A DNA stretch of 64,000 nt from Phlegmacium glaucopus. Taxonomy: Eukaryota > Basidiomycota > Agaricomycetes > Agaricales > Cortinariaceae. Positions 23,793 through 36,241 of the stretch are shown here, piece after piece. The notes under the pieces were generated by a model. The model was not told where the DNA came from, did no database searches, and saw only the letters and a program-made list of their open reading frames with translations. Location: positions 515,942 through 579,941 of the forward strand of contig MU130299.1 in the NCBI GenBank assembly GCA_015039465.1. The letters run 5' to 3'. The translations under genes were made by a program, and so were the position numbers. Within the stretch, counting starts at the first letter, position 1. Each line of letters begins with the position of its first letter.

Positions 23793-25760
23793 ATTTTGGG
23801 GTTCTGTCTGTCAGTGAGTGAATCGAATTAGAAGAACAACAAAAAATATGTACACTTCTTTTGTAAAAATCTAGCGGCAGTCCTCAGGGTGGTAATCATA
23901 TATTTTCTTCAAGACCATGTGATCAATGTACACCAACTCTTGATCGGCCTCCTCGATTCGGATTTTTTTTTTCTTAATCGACTGGTTGTATTGTATCATG
24001 CTGCAATCGGTTTATGCAAACTGTTGGGGTGACTCGCAGGAGAGTGATCTAGAAGTGTTTGAACTCTGAATTGAATTTGAAAACAACTCAACCCCCTCCC
24101 ATCCTAATCATTTCTCAAGTTGAGCTCAACTAAGGTGTAGATTAACTCAAACAGTGACTCCCTGCCAAGTCCTTTTTTCCCAATTCTGGTACTTTTCCAG
24201 CCCTTACTACTTGGGTTGCAGGCCGCTGCTTTGCACGGCGATACTTTCATTATGTAGGTAGTATCAAATACAGCAGAAGACTTGCGCGAGCTTGATGACT
24301 TCTTCTGAGGGTAAAACAACAGTCTAGTTGTATCCCGGTCATTGAGTGATGAGGAGCGTTAGTGTAGAGGATGTCTTAACGCCAACACGTAAGAGCATCT
24401 GAGGGAAATTAAGACCAACGTGGCTATCACTTAGCTCAAATGCCTAATGCCTACATCAATAAATAACATTAGGGTTTAAAATAGGGATGAGGAGAGTTCT
24501 CGACTTGTCTTGCAGACGAGAACCTTGTTACTTATATCTGGTGGCTGAATTTAACGAGTTGTCGAACTGTGGTCGAATTTGGGATGGGTAATTCTCGGAA
24601 TTGGTTGATGGCGTTGTCCAAATCTTCCATTTGGTCGCGAATTTAGGTGTCCTTAATAAGGAAGAGATAATGCCAGGCATGAAGTTGCATCACATTAATT
24701 ATATGACCATGTCTTCGAAACTAAGTATATTATCCGGTTAGTCCTTGAGTCATTCAACTCCGAAGTTGGCATTAACAAGTCGAATAAGAGTTTCTTCGCA
24801 AGATGTTACGATGCATCAGTTTGGACCTTCAATGAGTTAGGGGCGAGAAGGCAAACAGACCTAGTGGCAAAATCTTTATTGCATGTCGGATATCCGTTTA
24901 CGATGTTCTTGACTAGCTTTCTGTATCGTGTCTCGCAACCTGACGTCCAAAAAAAAAGTTATATGGTGGAATAACGATCGGTATAAGAAATCACATACCA
25001 TGAGAGCCTCCTGAGTCGTTCATTGTTTTTCTCGCACCAGACAGTTTGTCCTTGAGTTCTTTCAATTCTCCTCTCTCCCGCAACCTCCTTATCTAACACA
25101 TCCACTTCCAGTTGTTTTTATGCATCAACAAGGTGATTTCAGGGAGTTGTGAAAATCGCTGTGCTATTTGCACCAGTGAGCTCGTCCTGGAGTTTTCTGG
25201 GTTCGGCTTGAAGCTTGGGAAGGAAAGATTGCGATTCAGCGCGACGTTCTTTGAGGTCTCGCATGAGTTTCGCATAGTCTGCTTGTCGAGCTCCCAGAAC
25301 GCCCATATTTATTTCTTGGAATTTTTGGTCATCGCTTGCAGGCTACGATTGGGCTGCGAATTTACTAGGCGTCCTCAGTCAAGGATCGAAAATATATTAA
25401 TATACGTACCACCGGCAGAGGTGAGGGACCCTCCGGAGGGAGGTTCGGAGGTGGAGAAGCCTGTCGTTGAGGGGGTAAACTCAGGGGTGACGAGGTTCGT
25501 CCGATAACCATAGTGTTTTTATCAGTGATTCCTAGTACCTCATATTGGAGAAGAGGAAGCACCGGATGGAAGATTGACAAACAACGTTGTAGCGATGTGA
25601 GCGCTAGACTGTGGAGATGCATTTGAAGTCAGGGAGCTCTTAATCGAGAGGGCGCGTAAAAGTCTACTTGTAGTTGGTGCTGTAACTGTTTATGTAATCG
25701 AGAGCATCTTTCTTTCTAACTCTCATCACCCTTATCCACCACAACTCACTGCTCAGCGAT
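23793..25760. other. Spacer with possible degenerate coiled-coil gene (minus)
   Basis: No intact gene. On the minus strand about 25304-25139 reads ARQADYAKLMRDLKERR, followed by a heptad-like stretch ending in a stop. At 25622-25420 a Pro-rich segment (SPPPNLPPEGPSPLPV) ends at a GTACGT donor. Together they might be two exons of a small coiled-coil gene or its relic, but no family is recognised and stops follow. 23793-24950 shows nothing. Confidence 0.2.
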
Positions 25761-28700
25761 ATGAAGCGCATTTTTAAGAAAATTGTCAAGTCCAAGAAAT
25801 CGTCTCTGACCATCAACGATGCTCTGGGTTCAAGCTCTGAACCGGCAACTTCGACATCGACCATCAAAACAAGCACCACTATGCTATCTGTTCCCGCTAA
25901 TGCTGCAGTTGCAAGCGCACAAGTTATTCAACTCGCTGGCGTTACTGTGAGCGTTCAACTTCACTCATCGCATCCTTAAGCATTTAACCATCGTCATCGA
26001 TCAGGCTGCCCATGACCTAGTCTCTACTTCGGTTTCCACTTTGGCGATCAACGATCTTGCTCCTGTAAGCATTCCAGCCGCTGGCGTTAATGTGGGTGTT
26101 CAACTTAGCTCATCACATCATTATTCAATCACCGTTGTCGATTAGGCTACCCATGAATTCCAGGTCTCCACCTCGATTTCCCCTTTGTCTGTTGCTCCTG
26201 TAGCCCGTCCGGCACCCTCGCCTGATGCCATAACGCAAGCCAACTTGGGATCCACCGAATTGGAACAAAATCCTTCAGTAAGTTGCTTACACAATGTATT
26301 CTCAGCTTTCACTGACGATTAGCAGGCTCACCAACCTGTCACCGGTCTTTTTCCGAATGCCCAGAATATCCACATCGCCGGCGGCACTTTTGTAAGTCTT
26401 TCTCGTAGGTCGTGTAAATGATTTGGTAATAATCGTACATAGGTTAGTTGCGAGAACTACAATTTTCTCCCTGCCGATACCGGTGCAGGGCAGATGAACA
26501 TCTTTGTAACTCAAAGACACAACTCCAGTCCAATCTTTACTGGACGGAAAGATGTACTCGATAAACTTGGGAATATTTTTGTTCATCGTGATACTAGTAG
26601 GCTGATGTCTAGGCGCTCATGTCTCCTCTGGGGACTGGGAGGGATTGGAAAGACCCAAGTTTGTCTCAAGTTCATAGAAGGAATGTCTGACAGGTAAGGG
26701 TCTTCACTTCGCCATTCACAACACTGGATTTATTTCTTCTTAGTTTTTCACATGTGTTCTGGGTTGATGCCTCCTCTCAGGAGAGCATTGAAATGTCTCT
26801 CAAGGGCATATCTAGCCTCCCTGCTGCACAAAATTCCCATTTGGATGGCTCAGTTGAGTCTGTCCTCCAATGGGTATCTTCTCTCCAAGAGGAATGGTTG
26901 ATTGTGTTTGATAATGCTGATGATCCTCCTCCAGAGGTGGTGGACAAGTTCATTCCTCCAGGTAATGGAGGTAATATTCTGATTACTAGCAGAAACCGAT
27001 CCATGGGAAGGATTGTATCATTTGAGAACAAAATTGAGATCAAAGAGATGGAGGTACCAGATGCTATAACTCTACTTCTAAAAGCCAGCTGTTTGGATCC
27101 ATTGCCTGAGCATCTAGAAGCAGGCAAAAAGATTGTGATTGGACTTGGCTGCATTCCTCTCGCTATTGATCATGCTGGGGCCTATATTGAGGCTGGGAAA
27201 TGTGATATTGATCAATATCTGAGGCAATTCTCAATGCATCATCAGGCTCTCATGTCAGATGCTACATTCACAGGGGCATCAAAGTATAATAAAACAGTGT
27301 ATGGAACTTGGGACCTTTCTTTCAAAGAAATAGAAAGGAGGGCCAGTGGACATTCCACTACTGGAGATGCACAAGCAGCCCAGGCTGCAATTCTAATTCT
27401 TCAAATATGTGCTTTCTATTATCATAGTAATATTTCTAAAGAGATATTCCGATCTGCTGCTGAGGAGGCCATGGAATATGTTATTGATAGTGATGTAGCT
27501 GAAAAGTTACCTCAGGCAGTCACTTCACTGGATCATACTCTGCTTAGCTTGGACAATGATGGTCACTGGGATGAGTTTATATTTGGACAAGGGATTAGTG
27601 TCCTTCTCTCATTTTCATTGATGAAAAGACAATCATCTAAAATGTTGTCTGTTCATCCTCTGGTGCACCACTGGAGCCGGGAGAGAATGCCAAAATCTGA
27701 GCAGCAAAGAATGTATCAGATGGGAAGCATAATCTTGTCCTGTGCAATTCCATGGAGATTTGAAAGTCAAGATTATGCACTGCGACGGTTGATTTTTCCA
27801 CATATTAAGGCAAATGAGTTATATAGAAGGCAGATAGGACATACTGAGCAGTACTATGATGATAAGTGGAGTAATTTTTCACTAGTAATGGGAGAGAATG
27901 GAGACTGGGACAATGCAGAGCAGCTTGAGGTTCATGTTATGGACATGAGGAAGAAGCTGCTTGGTGCAGAACATCCAGACACCCTCACCAGTATGGCAAA
28001 TCTAGCAAGCACATACAGGAATCAGGGAAGGTGGAATGAGGCAGAGCAGCTGGAGGTTCAAGTTATGGACATGAGCAAGAAGCTGCTTGGGGCAGAACAT
28101 CCAGACACCCTCACCAGTATGGCAAATCTAGCAAGCACATACAGGAATCAGGGAAGGTGGAATGAGGCAGAGCAGCTGGAGGTTCAAGTTATGGACATGA
28201 GCAAGAAGCTGCTTGGAGCAGAACATCCAGACACCCTCACCAGTATGGCAAATCTAGCAAACACATATGGGCATCAGGGAAGGTGGAATGAGGCAGAGCA
28301 ACTGGAGGTTCATGTTCTGGACATGAGCAAGAAGCTGCTTGGTGCAGAACATCCAGACACCCTCAACAGTATGGCAAATTTAGCAAGCACATACAGGGAT
28401 CAGGGAAGGTGGAATGAGGCAGCACAGCTTCAGGTTCAAGTGATGGACATGAGCAAGAGGCTGCTTGGTGCAGAACATCCAGAAACCCTCAATAGTATGG
28501 CAAATCTAGCAAGCACATACAGGAACCATGGAAGGTGGAATGAGGCAGAACAGCTGGAGCTTCAAGTTATGGACATGAGCAAGGGGCTGCTTGGTGCAGA
28601 ACATCCATGTACCCTCACAAGTATAGGAAATCTAGCAAGCACATACAGTAGTCAGGGAAGGTGGAATGAGGCAGAGCAGCTGCAGGTTCATGTTATGGAC

Positions 28701-29483
28701 ATGAGCAAGAAGCTGCTTGGTGCAGAACATCCAGACACCCTCACCAGTATGGCAAATTTAGCAAGCACATACAGGAATCAGGGAAGGTGGAATGAGGCAG
28801 CACAGCTTCAGGTTCAAGTTATGGACATGGTCAAGAAGCTGCTTGGTGTGGAACATCCAGGCACCCTCACCAGTATGGCAAATCTAGCAGGCACATACAG
28901 GCATCAGGGAAGGTGGAATGAGGCAGAACAGCTGGAGGTTCAAGTTATGGACATGAGCAGGGTGCTACTTGGTACAGAACATCCAGACACCCTCAGCAGC
29001 ATTGCAAGTCTAGCAAGCACCTACAGACATCAGGGAAGGTGGGATGAAGCAGAGCAGCTGCAGGTTCATGTTATGGACATGAGCAAGAAGCTGCTTGGAG
29101 CAGAACATCCAGACACCCTCAATAGTATGGCAAATCTAGGAAGCACATACAGTAGTCAGGGAAGGTTGAATGAGGCAGAGCAGCTTCAGGTTCAAGTTAT
29201 GAACATGAGCAAGGAGCTACTTGGTGCAGAACATCCAGATACCATCACCAATATGGCAAATCTAGGAAGCACATACAGCAGTCAGGGAAGGTGGAATGAG
29301 GCAGAGCAGCTGGACATCCAAGTTATGGACATGAGGAAGAAGCTGCTTGGTGCAGAACATCCAGACACCCTCAACAGCATTGCAAATCTAGCAAGCACCT
29401 ACAGACATCAGGGAAGGTGGGATGAAGCAGATAAATTGGAGCTTGAAGTTGTAACTACAGAGAAGAGAATGGGAAGAGACTGA
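25761..29483 (+). CDS. NLR protein: NB-ARC domain with C-terminal TPR (kinesin light chain-like) repeats
   Basis: Model: join(25761..25946, 26005..26091, 26146..26277, 26326..26391, 26443..26693, 26744..29483), 1153 aa. Residues 1-157 are a basic then Ser/Thr/Ala/Pro-rich N-terminus (MKRIFKKIVKSKKSS...) with no known domain; NIHIAGGTF near 150 resembles the linker of other fungal NLRs. The NB-ARC core has the P-loop GLGGIGKT (about 221-228), Walker B LIVFDNAD (about 293-300), a sensor-like LITSRNR and GCIPLAIDHAGAYI. Twelve near-identical 42-aa TPRs follow from about residue 631. Fungal NLRs of this type mediate recognition of non-self. Exons 1-5 have normal CpG content, but exon 6 is almost free of CpG. 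Ends at TGA 29481-29483. Confidence 0.88.
27912..29480 (+). repeat. 126-bp tandem repeat array encoding 12.5 TPR units
   Basis: Twelve full 126-nt units (27912-29423) and a partial thirteenth encode EAEQLxVxVMDMSKKLLGAE followed by HPDTLxSMANLASTYRxQGR. Variation concentrates at a few positions per unit, for example Glu/Gln after QL and the two residues before QGR. Near-identity of units points to recent homogenisation. I found no CpG in this array on reading. Confidence 0.9.
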
Positions 29484-30967
29484 TGTGGTCTAATCAACAA
29501 AGTATAACAGTGTTTGTACTCCATCTTGTTGACTTTCAATTGCATTATGGTTTGGAACAAAAACTGAAATCCCAAATTTTTAGCAGAATATTATAGAAAA
29601 GTGCAGTTTTCAACAAACTTTGGAACTCTTATTTCCAACTCAAAAATTGAAAGTACATCAAACATTCAGGCTATGACTTACAGTACTTTATAATGAGGGC
29701 ATGGAGATTTTGCTTGTTCTGAAAATAGTACACCACCCTTGATGAAAAGTTCATCTATGGCCCAAGAGAGAAAGAAAATGAAAATAACATACTCTCTAAT
29801 ATGAATGCTTAATAAACATTTTGTTACTTTATCCCCCAATGAAATGTTCTATCAGCAATGGGTTCTCCTTGAACATGCAAATTGCTTGGGATTGGTTGGA
29901 ACTTGGAAGGTCAATGGCACTTGACCTGTTAAAGATTTGCCTATGTTTGTTGTAGAAGAAACATTGAGAAACACCATGGGAAAATACAAGGGTGCAGTAT
30001 TAGTGACTGACTTCAAAAGAGGACTAGGAAGTGACATTTCTTGTCTGGCATTCTTTCATTTTCCTTATTAGAACCCATTTTGACATCTCCAGCATTTGTT
30101 AAAGCTGGCTCAAATATTCATTAACATTGTTGTGAATGGTCAAAATATGGAAAATGTACCCTAAGTTATTGTCATCTTCAGACTCTTCTTCAAACCAATC
30201 TCAATCATTTTCTGTTTTTGCACATGACACTAGGTTCATTCCAATATTTGTGATGTTTGGTGTCCTCTGTAAACAACCAATTATTGAATGCTCACCACTT
30301 CCTGAAATCAACCTTGTAATGTTTAGCTACACAATCTTTCACCATCTTTTAAGGCATCATATTTTTTGTTCAAGTAGGGTGGATTCAGTAGACCTGAGCC
30401 TGAGAGAAACAAGGGCTGGGACATACCCATAGTGCTTGATAACAACCAAAGGGTTTTGACTGAGTGCATAAAGCAAAGGAATATGGGAGGGGAAGAATGA
30501 AAAAATAAAATGGACAATGGGCAAGACCCTGGATACCAGATTCAACATTTGCTGGCTATGGCACCATCACAAGACCCCACAGAATGATTTCCATAAATGG
30601 GACTCATTGGTTATTGTCAACCGTAGTAGAGGTTATGCTGTCTATTACATCACCCAATTGTCCCCCTTCATCTTCCATTCAACCTCTGAAGGACATGAAA
30701 TATTGAGGCAAGCTCTATACTGGTGCAAGTTCTACACTTGGCTCTCTCAAACATAATCTGGGTAGGACATTGTAAAAAAATCTCTTAAAGGAGACTACTC
30801 ACGACATCTCATATCTATGCTTTGGTGGATGAGAGAGTGGCACATTGAACGCTATGTCTAATGCTGATGTATGCTACAATATTTATTAGGTGACTAACTG
30901 GTAACAAAGTGTGTAGAAGGGCTTATGTCACAGCGACTACTGGCTATCTGATAATCCATTTCTTTAT
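29484..30967. other. CpG-poor 3' flank of the NLR gene
   Basis: AT-rich sequence with very few CpG continues to about 30770, where normal composition returns. It holds only short ORFs (for example 30517-30756 plus) without family signals. It may be 3' UTR plus decayed repeat DNA. Confidence 0.4.
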
Positions 30968-33133
30968 TCAATATAAAGAAAACACTGTGATTACCAACAG
31001 GAGAGCCAGATCATATACCCTGTTGTTTCCAGCCAGAGCCTTGGGCAGTGAGCCGGAGGTTGATGGACAACTCATGTCAGAGTTTGACAGAATCACATCG
31101 TTAGGTCCAACTTGGATGGGATTGCATCTGGCATTTTCAAACATCAAAAAAATATGGTTCGAAAATTTTAAAAAAAATTTTAAGTACGAAGGGAGGAGGA
31201 AAGGCAAAACCTAATACGAACCCTGGTAGTTTTTTCAATTGACCATCTATGACTTCATCAACAGTAGTATTGATCTTGCATAGATTCGCACTACTTGCTG
31301 CGAGAACTTTGAGAAATGGACATGCTTCAGTGATTCCTGACCCTGTCGGATCGTTTGGATTGTTGCATTTGTCTATAGCGTTTTGTAAAGCCCTGGTTTT
31401 TTTAAAAAGATCATCCGAGGACGTGTGAGAGGGGTGCTGATTTTGAAGTTAGAAGTCATCGAACAAGAGATGATGCGTACGTTGTATCCCATCCGTTCTG
31501 AAAATCTCCATGCCACGAGTAGCCAGTTGGGTCACTAATCAATCACGTTCATTTTTTAATGAAAGATGATTAAATATTTAACGCCTACCCGGTGGCTGCG
31601 AGTGGACAAAAAAAAAAGAGAAAAATAGGTAAAGCCAAATCATTAGAAGGAACAATACTCACAGTAAACAAATGGCCAGGTGTCTTTTAGAGGATTCCAT
31701 CTTGAGGACATGGAGTGGACATCCCAGGTCACCTGCGCCAAAAAAAAAAGAGATAAGGGAGCTATTACGTGCCAATGAATATACGCACTTCATAGAGGAG
31801 CTTTAAAAGCGGTACAGGATGTGTGGAAGGACAACTTCCATTGTCTAGATCTGATAAAAAAGCGGTATGGGAAGTGTGGTTTGTAGAATCGAGATTCTGA
31901 TCAAAGAGGGAAAAATCATGAATTCTATAAAGACGAGATTAACAAGCACAACTTACTATTCCATCCCAACAGGCAGGCATGTGTATCCGGGCATTGAATC
32001 CAGACTTCGTTTGAAAGAACAAACGGTTCAGCGTCATTCAAAAAGTCATCTCGGTATATTTCAACGACGAACCTCGCAGTCCGTATTGGGAAACCCTAGT
32101 TTAACTGTTTCTTGATTAAACTTTCTCGAGATATCTGTTCATGAGAAAGAAATGCAACGGTACCATTGTCCACATTATTATAACTGGCTTGGTTTGGGTA
32201 TCGGAGGCAGTCCCACTCAATAGCACGCTCTGCTAGCTCCGCTTGTGATCCTTGACCCGGTGGGTATCTTATGATGGGCCACCGTTCGTTGGCGATGTCG
32301 CTAATAATACAATTCCGGAAATACTTACTTTCGTGAACGAGCAGCTGGATTCCCGCTCACCATCTTGAATCCAGGCGGAAACGCTTTCAAACCAGAACCA
32401 CCGTTACTAACGTCTCCTTGACCTCTATTTTGGTAGTATACAAGTAAGCCTATAGTGACGTTTTATGATTGGTATTCGGAAGGAAAAAGCCACGACGAAG
32501 TCCGCACCTCCATTCGGGACAGGTTCAAATAAACCTGTTTTAGGATCGCGAAAATAAAGTTTTGGAAACCCTGAATATCATCGACACCGTAAGATATCTC
32601 AGCGTTGTTGTGCATGTAGGAAGGCTTACAATAATTGGATAGATCCTAAGATTCAAAAAAAAAGGCTGATAAAGACATCGCAGATCAGACATATATAATC
32701 ACTCTCTTACCTGGGCAACTTCACAATTTGTGCACGATGATATGCGGAGCGTGTCGTAGGTACTATTCGAAGCAAAGCCTATATTGACAGTCGATGAGAT
32801 GAAACAGTAACTAGAATAAGCTTGGACCACTCACCGCTCGCTCCATGGACAGTCTGAATGCAGAACATACAATGGCGTGAATGAATTGCGAACGTACATG
32901 AAACCATAATAGAAGGCGCAGAAGCTCACATGAACATGATTCGAAGGTGATATACCTGGTGAGATTATTGGGTCCAGTCTCTCTAGAATAGGTTGAGTGG
33001 GACCACAGGCATCACCGTAAGGGATTTACTCACCCTGTACTAAGGGTTCCGTACAAGCGACTCTGAACCAAGCATCGGAGGGCTGAGAAAGAATAATAAT
33101 GTATAAGAAAATTTGGAAGTTTGACCACGACAT
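30968..33133 (-). CDS. DUF1996 secreted protein, 16 exons
   Basis: Model: complement(join(30968..31127, 31222..31392, 31481..31534, 31589..31595, 31663..31732, 31789..31896, 31957..32004, 32073..32095, 32164..32267, 32329..32449, 32508..32570, 32630..32645, 32711..32778, 32835..32853, 32930..32982, 33034..33133)), 394 aa. A signal peptide (MSWSNFQIFLYIIILSQPSDA) precedes WFRVACTEPLVQ. DUF1996 landmarks follow: ERLDPIISPG, SNHVHTVHGASGF, SNYWFPKLYFRDP, GGLLVYYQNRGQGD, ARIHMPACWDGI, TWPFVY and STGDPTGYSWHGDFQNGW. The hydrophobic C-terminal tail after Ser/Gly-rich sequence may be a GPI signal. Function of the domain is unknown; it is common in secreted fungal proteins. Several exons are tiny (7, 16, 19, 23 nt), yet all phases join the family consensus. 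Confidence 0.88.
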
Positions 33134-33618
33134 AGAGGGGGATAGAATTAGTTTAGTGGCTTTGGGCTAATTAAAACGTTTAAGTATTGAAGGTTCAGTG
33201 ACAGCCTGAGATTAAATCGAACAGACCTGAACGGAGGCGTACCTGCCGTCCTGGCGACTCTGGAGTGAAAGATAGGGATACGAAACAAGGTCGAACTCAA
33301 TTGGAATCTAGGATGTTCTATAACGTTATTGAGGTTCTTCAACGGCAGCCTTCAGGCACAAGCGGATTACTTGAGTCGTGCTTACCTACCACCTTGCTAT
33401 ATGTGCCGTGGGATCCCTCATTGTTACCACGATCGATGCTGCAAACCTATGAAAGTTTGAAGATGAAAGGCAACAGCCGTAACATTGGAATGTTGTGAAC
33501 TCGATAAGCATGGCCATCTCTGCAATGTCAAATCAACGGACATATCTTACCCACTGCCCAGCATCGCCCCAGCAAAAGCACACAGGTATCTGAGCGTAAA
33601 TCGATCGCTTCTCTATGT

Positions 33619-34394
33619 ATGGTTGAATGGGCTCATCCAGTTGATTTAGAAGAAGTGGTAAAGGGTTCAATCACAGCCTCTGTGCGTTCCAAAGAGGATA
33701 AAGGGATGCAGTTCCATACGTCCAAGTCGCCTACCGCAAACATTCTCCCCTCAGCCATGGCTTCACCAAAAGACACACGAGCGATTGACGATGACTTCGA
33801 AAAGGAAGACTTCCTCGTGCCGCTCAAAGCTTCACTTAAGATTTTGCGTGATGCGCCAGTATTAGGTCTTTTAGGGGCGACAAATCGCCTGTTGGGATCA
33901 ATCAATAAAAATACAGTTCAGGTAGGTTGCACTTGCCCTCTGAAAATGCCGCTTGACACAATCTTCTTATTTAAGGGCTCTCGAGACAGCGAAGAATGGG
34001 ATACTCTTAGAGGCTACGCAGAGCAATTGTGGTTTCTTGTCACCGAGGCTCAAGGCATTGGTGACGGTGCCGCCTTGTGTACACCCCTTGTTGGGTGAGC
34101 ACCGAAGTGAACCGTTGGGGATCTAAAAGCTGAATCTTTTGGAATAGTAAAATTGATGGGCTTAGTAGCAAGATCAAAAAGGCTTCCGTAGACAAGTCAA
34201 GCATTTTGGACTTCTTGAGCGACGACCCTTGGAACGCTTTAGACGAATTCCAGGTAAAATTGCAGGTATGTAAGTTTGCCACGGCCTTCGTAGCTGACCG
34301 TCATCGCAATTTCAAGGGAAAGGTTTGTGACGAGATGCGACAGCCTTTAGATCAGCTTTTGAAGGAGTTCGCTTCCGAGCTTGAAAGAGTCAAG
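33619..34394 (+). pseudogene. Possible NLR N-terminal domain fragment without core
   Basis: Predicted exons 33619-33921, 33976-34094 and 34148-34394 join in phase. They encode an alpha-helical protein: EDFLVPLKASLKILRDAPVL, LLGSINKNTVQ, SEEWDTLRGYAEQLWFLV, then DEFQVKLQ and QPLDQLLKEFASELERVK. The pattern resembles the helical domain that precedes NACHT in many fungal NLRs; this is recognition by style, not by a defined motif. Further exons after 34394 meet stops (about 34540), although DIGSGNVVGG at about 34577 looks like an NLR linker. No P-loop follows; repeat DNA begins at 34878. Alternatively it is an unrelated short gene. The start could also be the ATG at 33757. Confidence 0.4.
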
Positions 34395-34877
34395 GTATAA
34401 TAATTCCCCTACTCCTGAAAAAAACCGCCCAATTTGTTGTGCTTAGAATCCAACATCTGGTGACTATGGACTTTCTATAAGGCTTACCGGCATTACTGCT
34501 CGTGCGAAAACCACTTTGACTTCATACTTGCATTAGCTGAGCTACAGTGTTCTTGAAGGCACCGCTAAAGACATCGGATCAGGAAACGTTGTTGGAGGGC
34601 AGAGAAAAGTTGACTTAAGAATTGACAACGCTCAGTTTGGTGGGTCTCAGCAATCTTGCATAGCCAAAGTCATAATATGCATCTGCAGGGGATGTTGGTA
34701 ATTTACTGTCCGGAAATACGCAAAAGGAGGGAGAGGATAAATCCGATGGCGGTGGGGAATCGAAGAAAGCAATTAGCACGGTGGATCAAGGCGTATCCGA
34801 GGGAAACACGAAAACATTCAAAGGTCGTCCGTTTTGGGGTTTATAACGGAGGCAGGCGAGTGGTCAAAACAGTATGA

Positions 34878-35088
34878 AACGTAGACACCAGTTTAACCAA
34901 ACCAAACACCCACTGGCACCCGTTTATGCCTCGAGAAAAAACGGTATGTTAGAGACAGCTTGTTATGAATGGAACTATCATCTTCATCGACGACATGGAA
35001 AGTTTTCATTGAATTGGCCGCCAAAAATTGTCAGTAGTGGGTACCTCGAGTAAGTGGCAAGGAACCTAAAAAATAAAAGAATGCACAA
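34878..35088 (+). repeat. Direct repeat, left copy
   Basis: Matches 50843-51045 in the same orientation, sharing for example GGCACCCGTTTATGCCTCGA and AGTTTTCATTGAATTGGCC, with scattered differences and indels. No ORF is conserved. The pair encloses the CpG-poor block and the NACHT/WD40 gene. Confidence 0.7.
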
Positions 35089-35461
35089 AAAATGGTGGCC
35101 ATTGTTTGGCCATTGTATAAATTCATGATTTCATCAGTTATTGTTGATGTGACCTAGATACAACAGGGCATAGTTCTGTTGAAGTGTCAGGGAGTACATG
35201 ATGACAGCTAATGCATTACCTAGATACAACAAGGTGTTATGACCACATGTGCAAGCTCTGTTTAGTATCTGCTAAGTCATCTTCTTCCATTGCAACACCT
35301 TGCTCATAGTAGCCCTCATCCTGTGCTCTCATTAGGAGCCTTTGGTTTTGCCTGCCTAGTAATAACTGCCATGAGTCGGCTATATGAACATTGCAAACAA
35401 TATCTCTCACCTTCTCTCCATCCAGAATTGATATCTGACTGGTTGTCACCCTTTTCATAGT

Positions 35462-36183
35462 CATCACATGCTGTGACAGCTGTGTGACACTATGGATGCT
35501 ATGGCCCTATGGACCTTTGCTACAAGTTATTACAGAATGTTAAATCTTATACCCTAAACAATGCATGACACTCAGTCACTGATACAACGACTATGTATTA
35601 GTCCACTGTACCTAAATAATGTGTGACACTAGGTACAGTAAATATAAGTTAAGTGAAGCAAAGATAGAGAAATAGAAGAAGATGATGTACCTCAGTCACT
35701 GATACAACAACTGAGGTATATCTACGTAAATGTAAAGTATTTATATGTAGGCGGTACAATGGATGTGGTGACTCTGTGGCATAGTCACCCACTCCGCTTT
35801 GTTCACGGTGGCCTTTCCTAATTTGGTCATGCCTCAACTCTCAACACAGAAAATTTTGAATACAGGGTAAAATAAAATGTAACTGGATAGATAAAAAAAT
35901 GTGTACAATTAATTACAACTCAAAGTCTCAAATACCCCCTAATTTTCTTGCACAGTGAGCTCAAAAAAATGTGGGAATTTATTTTTCAAGCCAATTCCAA
36001 GCTCATTGTGCAAGGAAATTTAAGTTGTAAAGTGACAAAAGATAGTTTATTGTACATATTTTTGATCTAACTAGTTATATTTTATTTTCCCTTGCATTTT
36101 ATTTTGTCTGTAGTAACTTGTAGCAAAGGTCCCTTTGCACATAAGGCAATAGCATCTATAGCATCACACAGCATCACATGGTG
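35462..36183. repeat. Long foldback (inverted repeat), interrupted
   Basis: The outer arms 35462-35529 and 36114-36183 are imperfectly complementary (shared core GGACCTTTGCTACAAGTT). The inner arms 35868-35960 and about 35999-36105 are also complementary (AAAATAAAATGTAACTGGAT against AAAATAAAATATAACTAGTT). The extra 338 bp on the left (35530-35867) looks like a later insertion into one arm. Without it, the element would be a nearly continuous hairpin. Confidence 0.6.
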
Positions 36184-36241
36184 TCACATAGTTAATTCTA
36201 GGATTTGCTGATGTGTCTTCTGTTGATGTTGTAGTTACAGA

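Noticed and set aside
32301..32328. 28-nt intron in the DUF1996 gene
   Set aside because: Too short for fungal splicing; a 61-nt intron with the same donor and acceptor at 32268 restores the family sequence RSRKYPPGQG.
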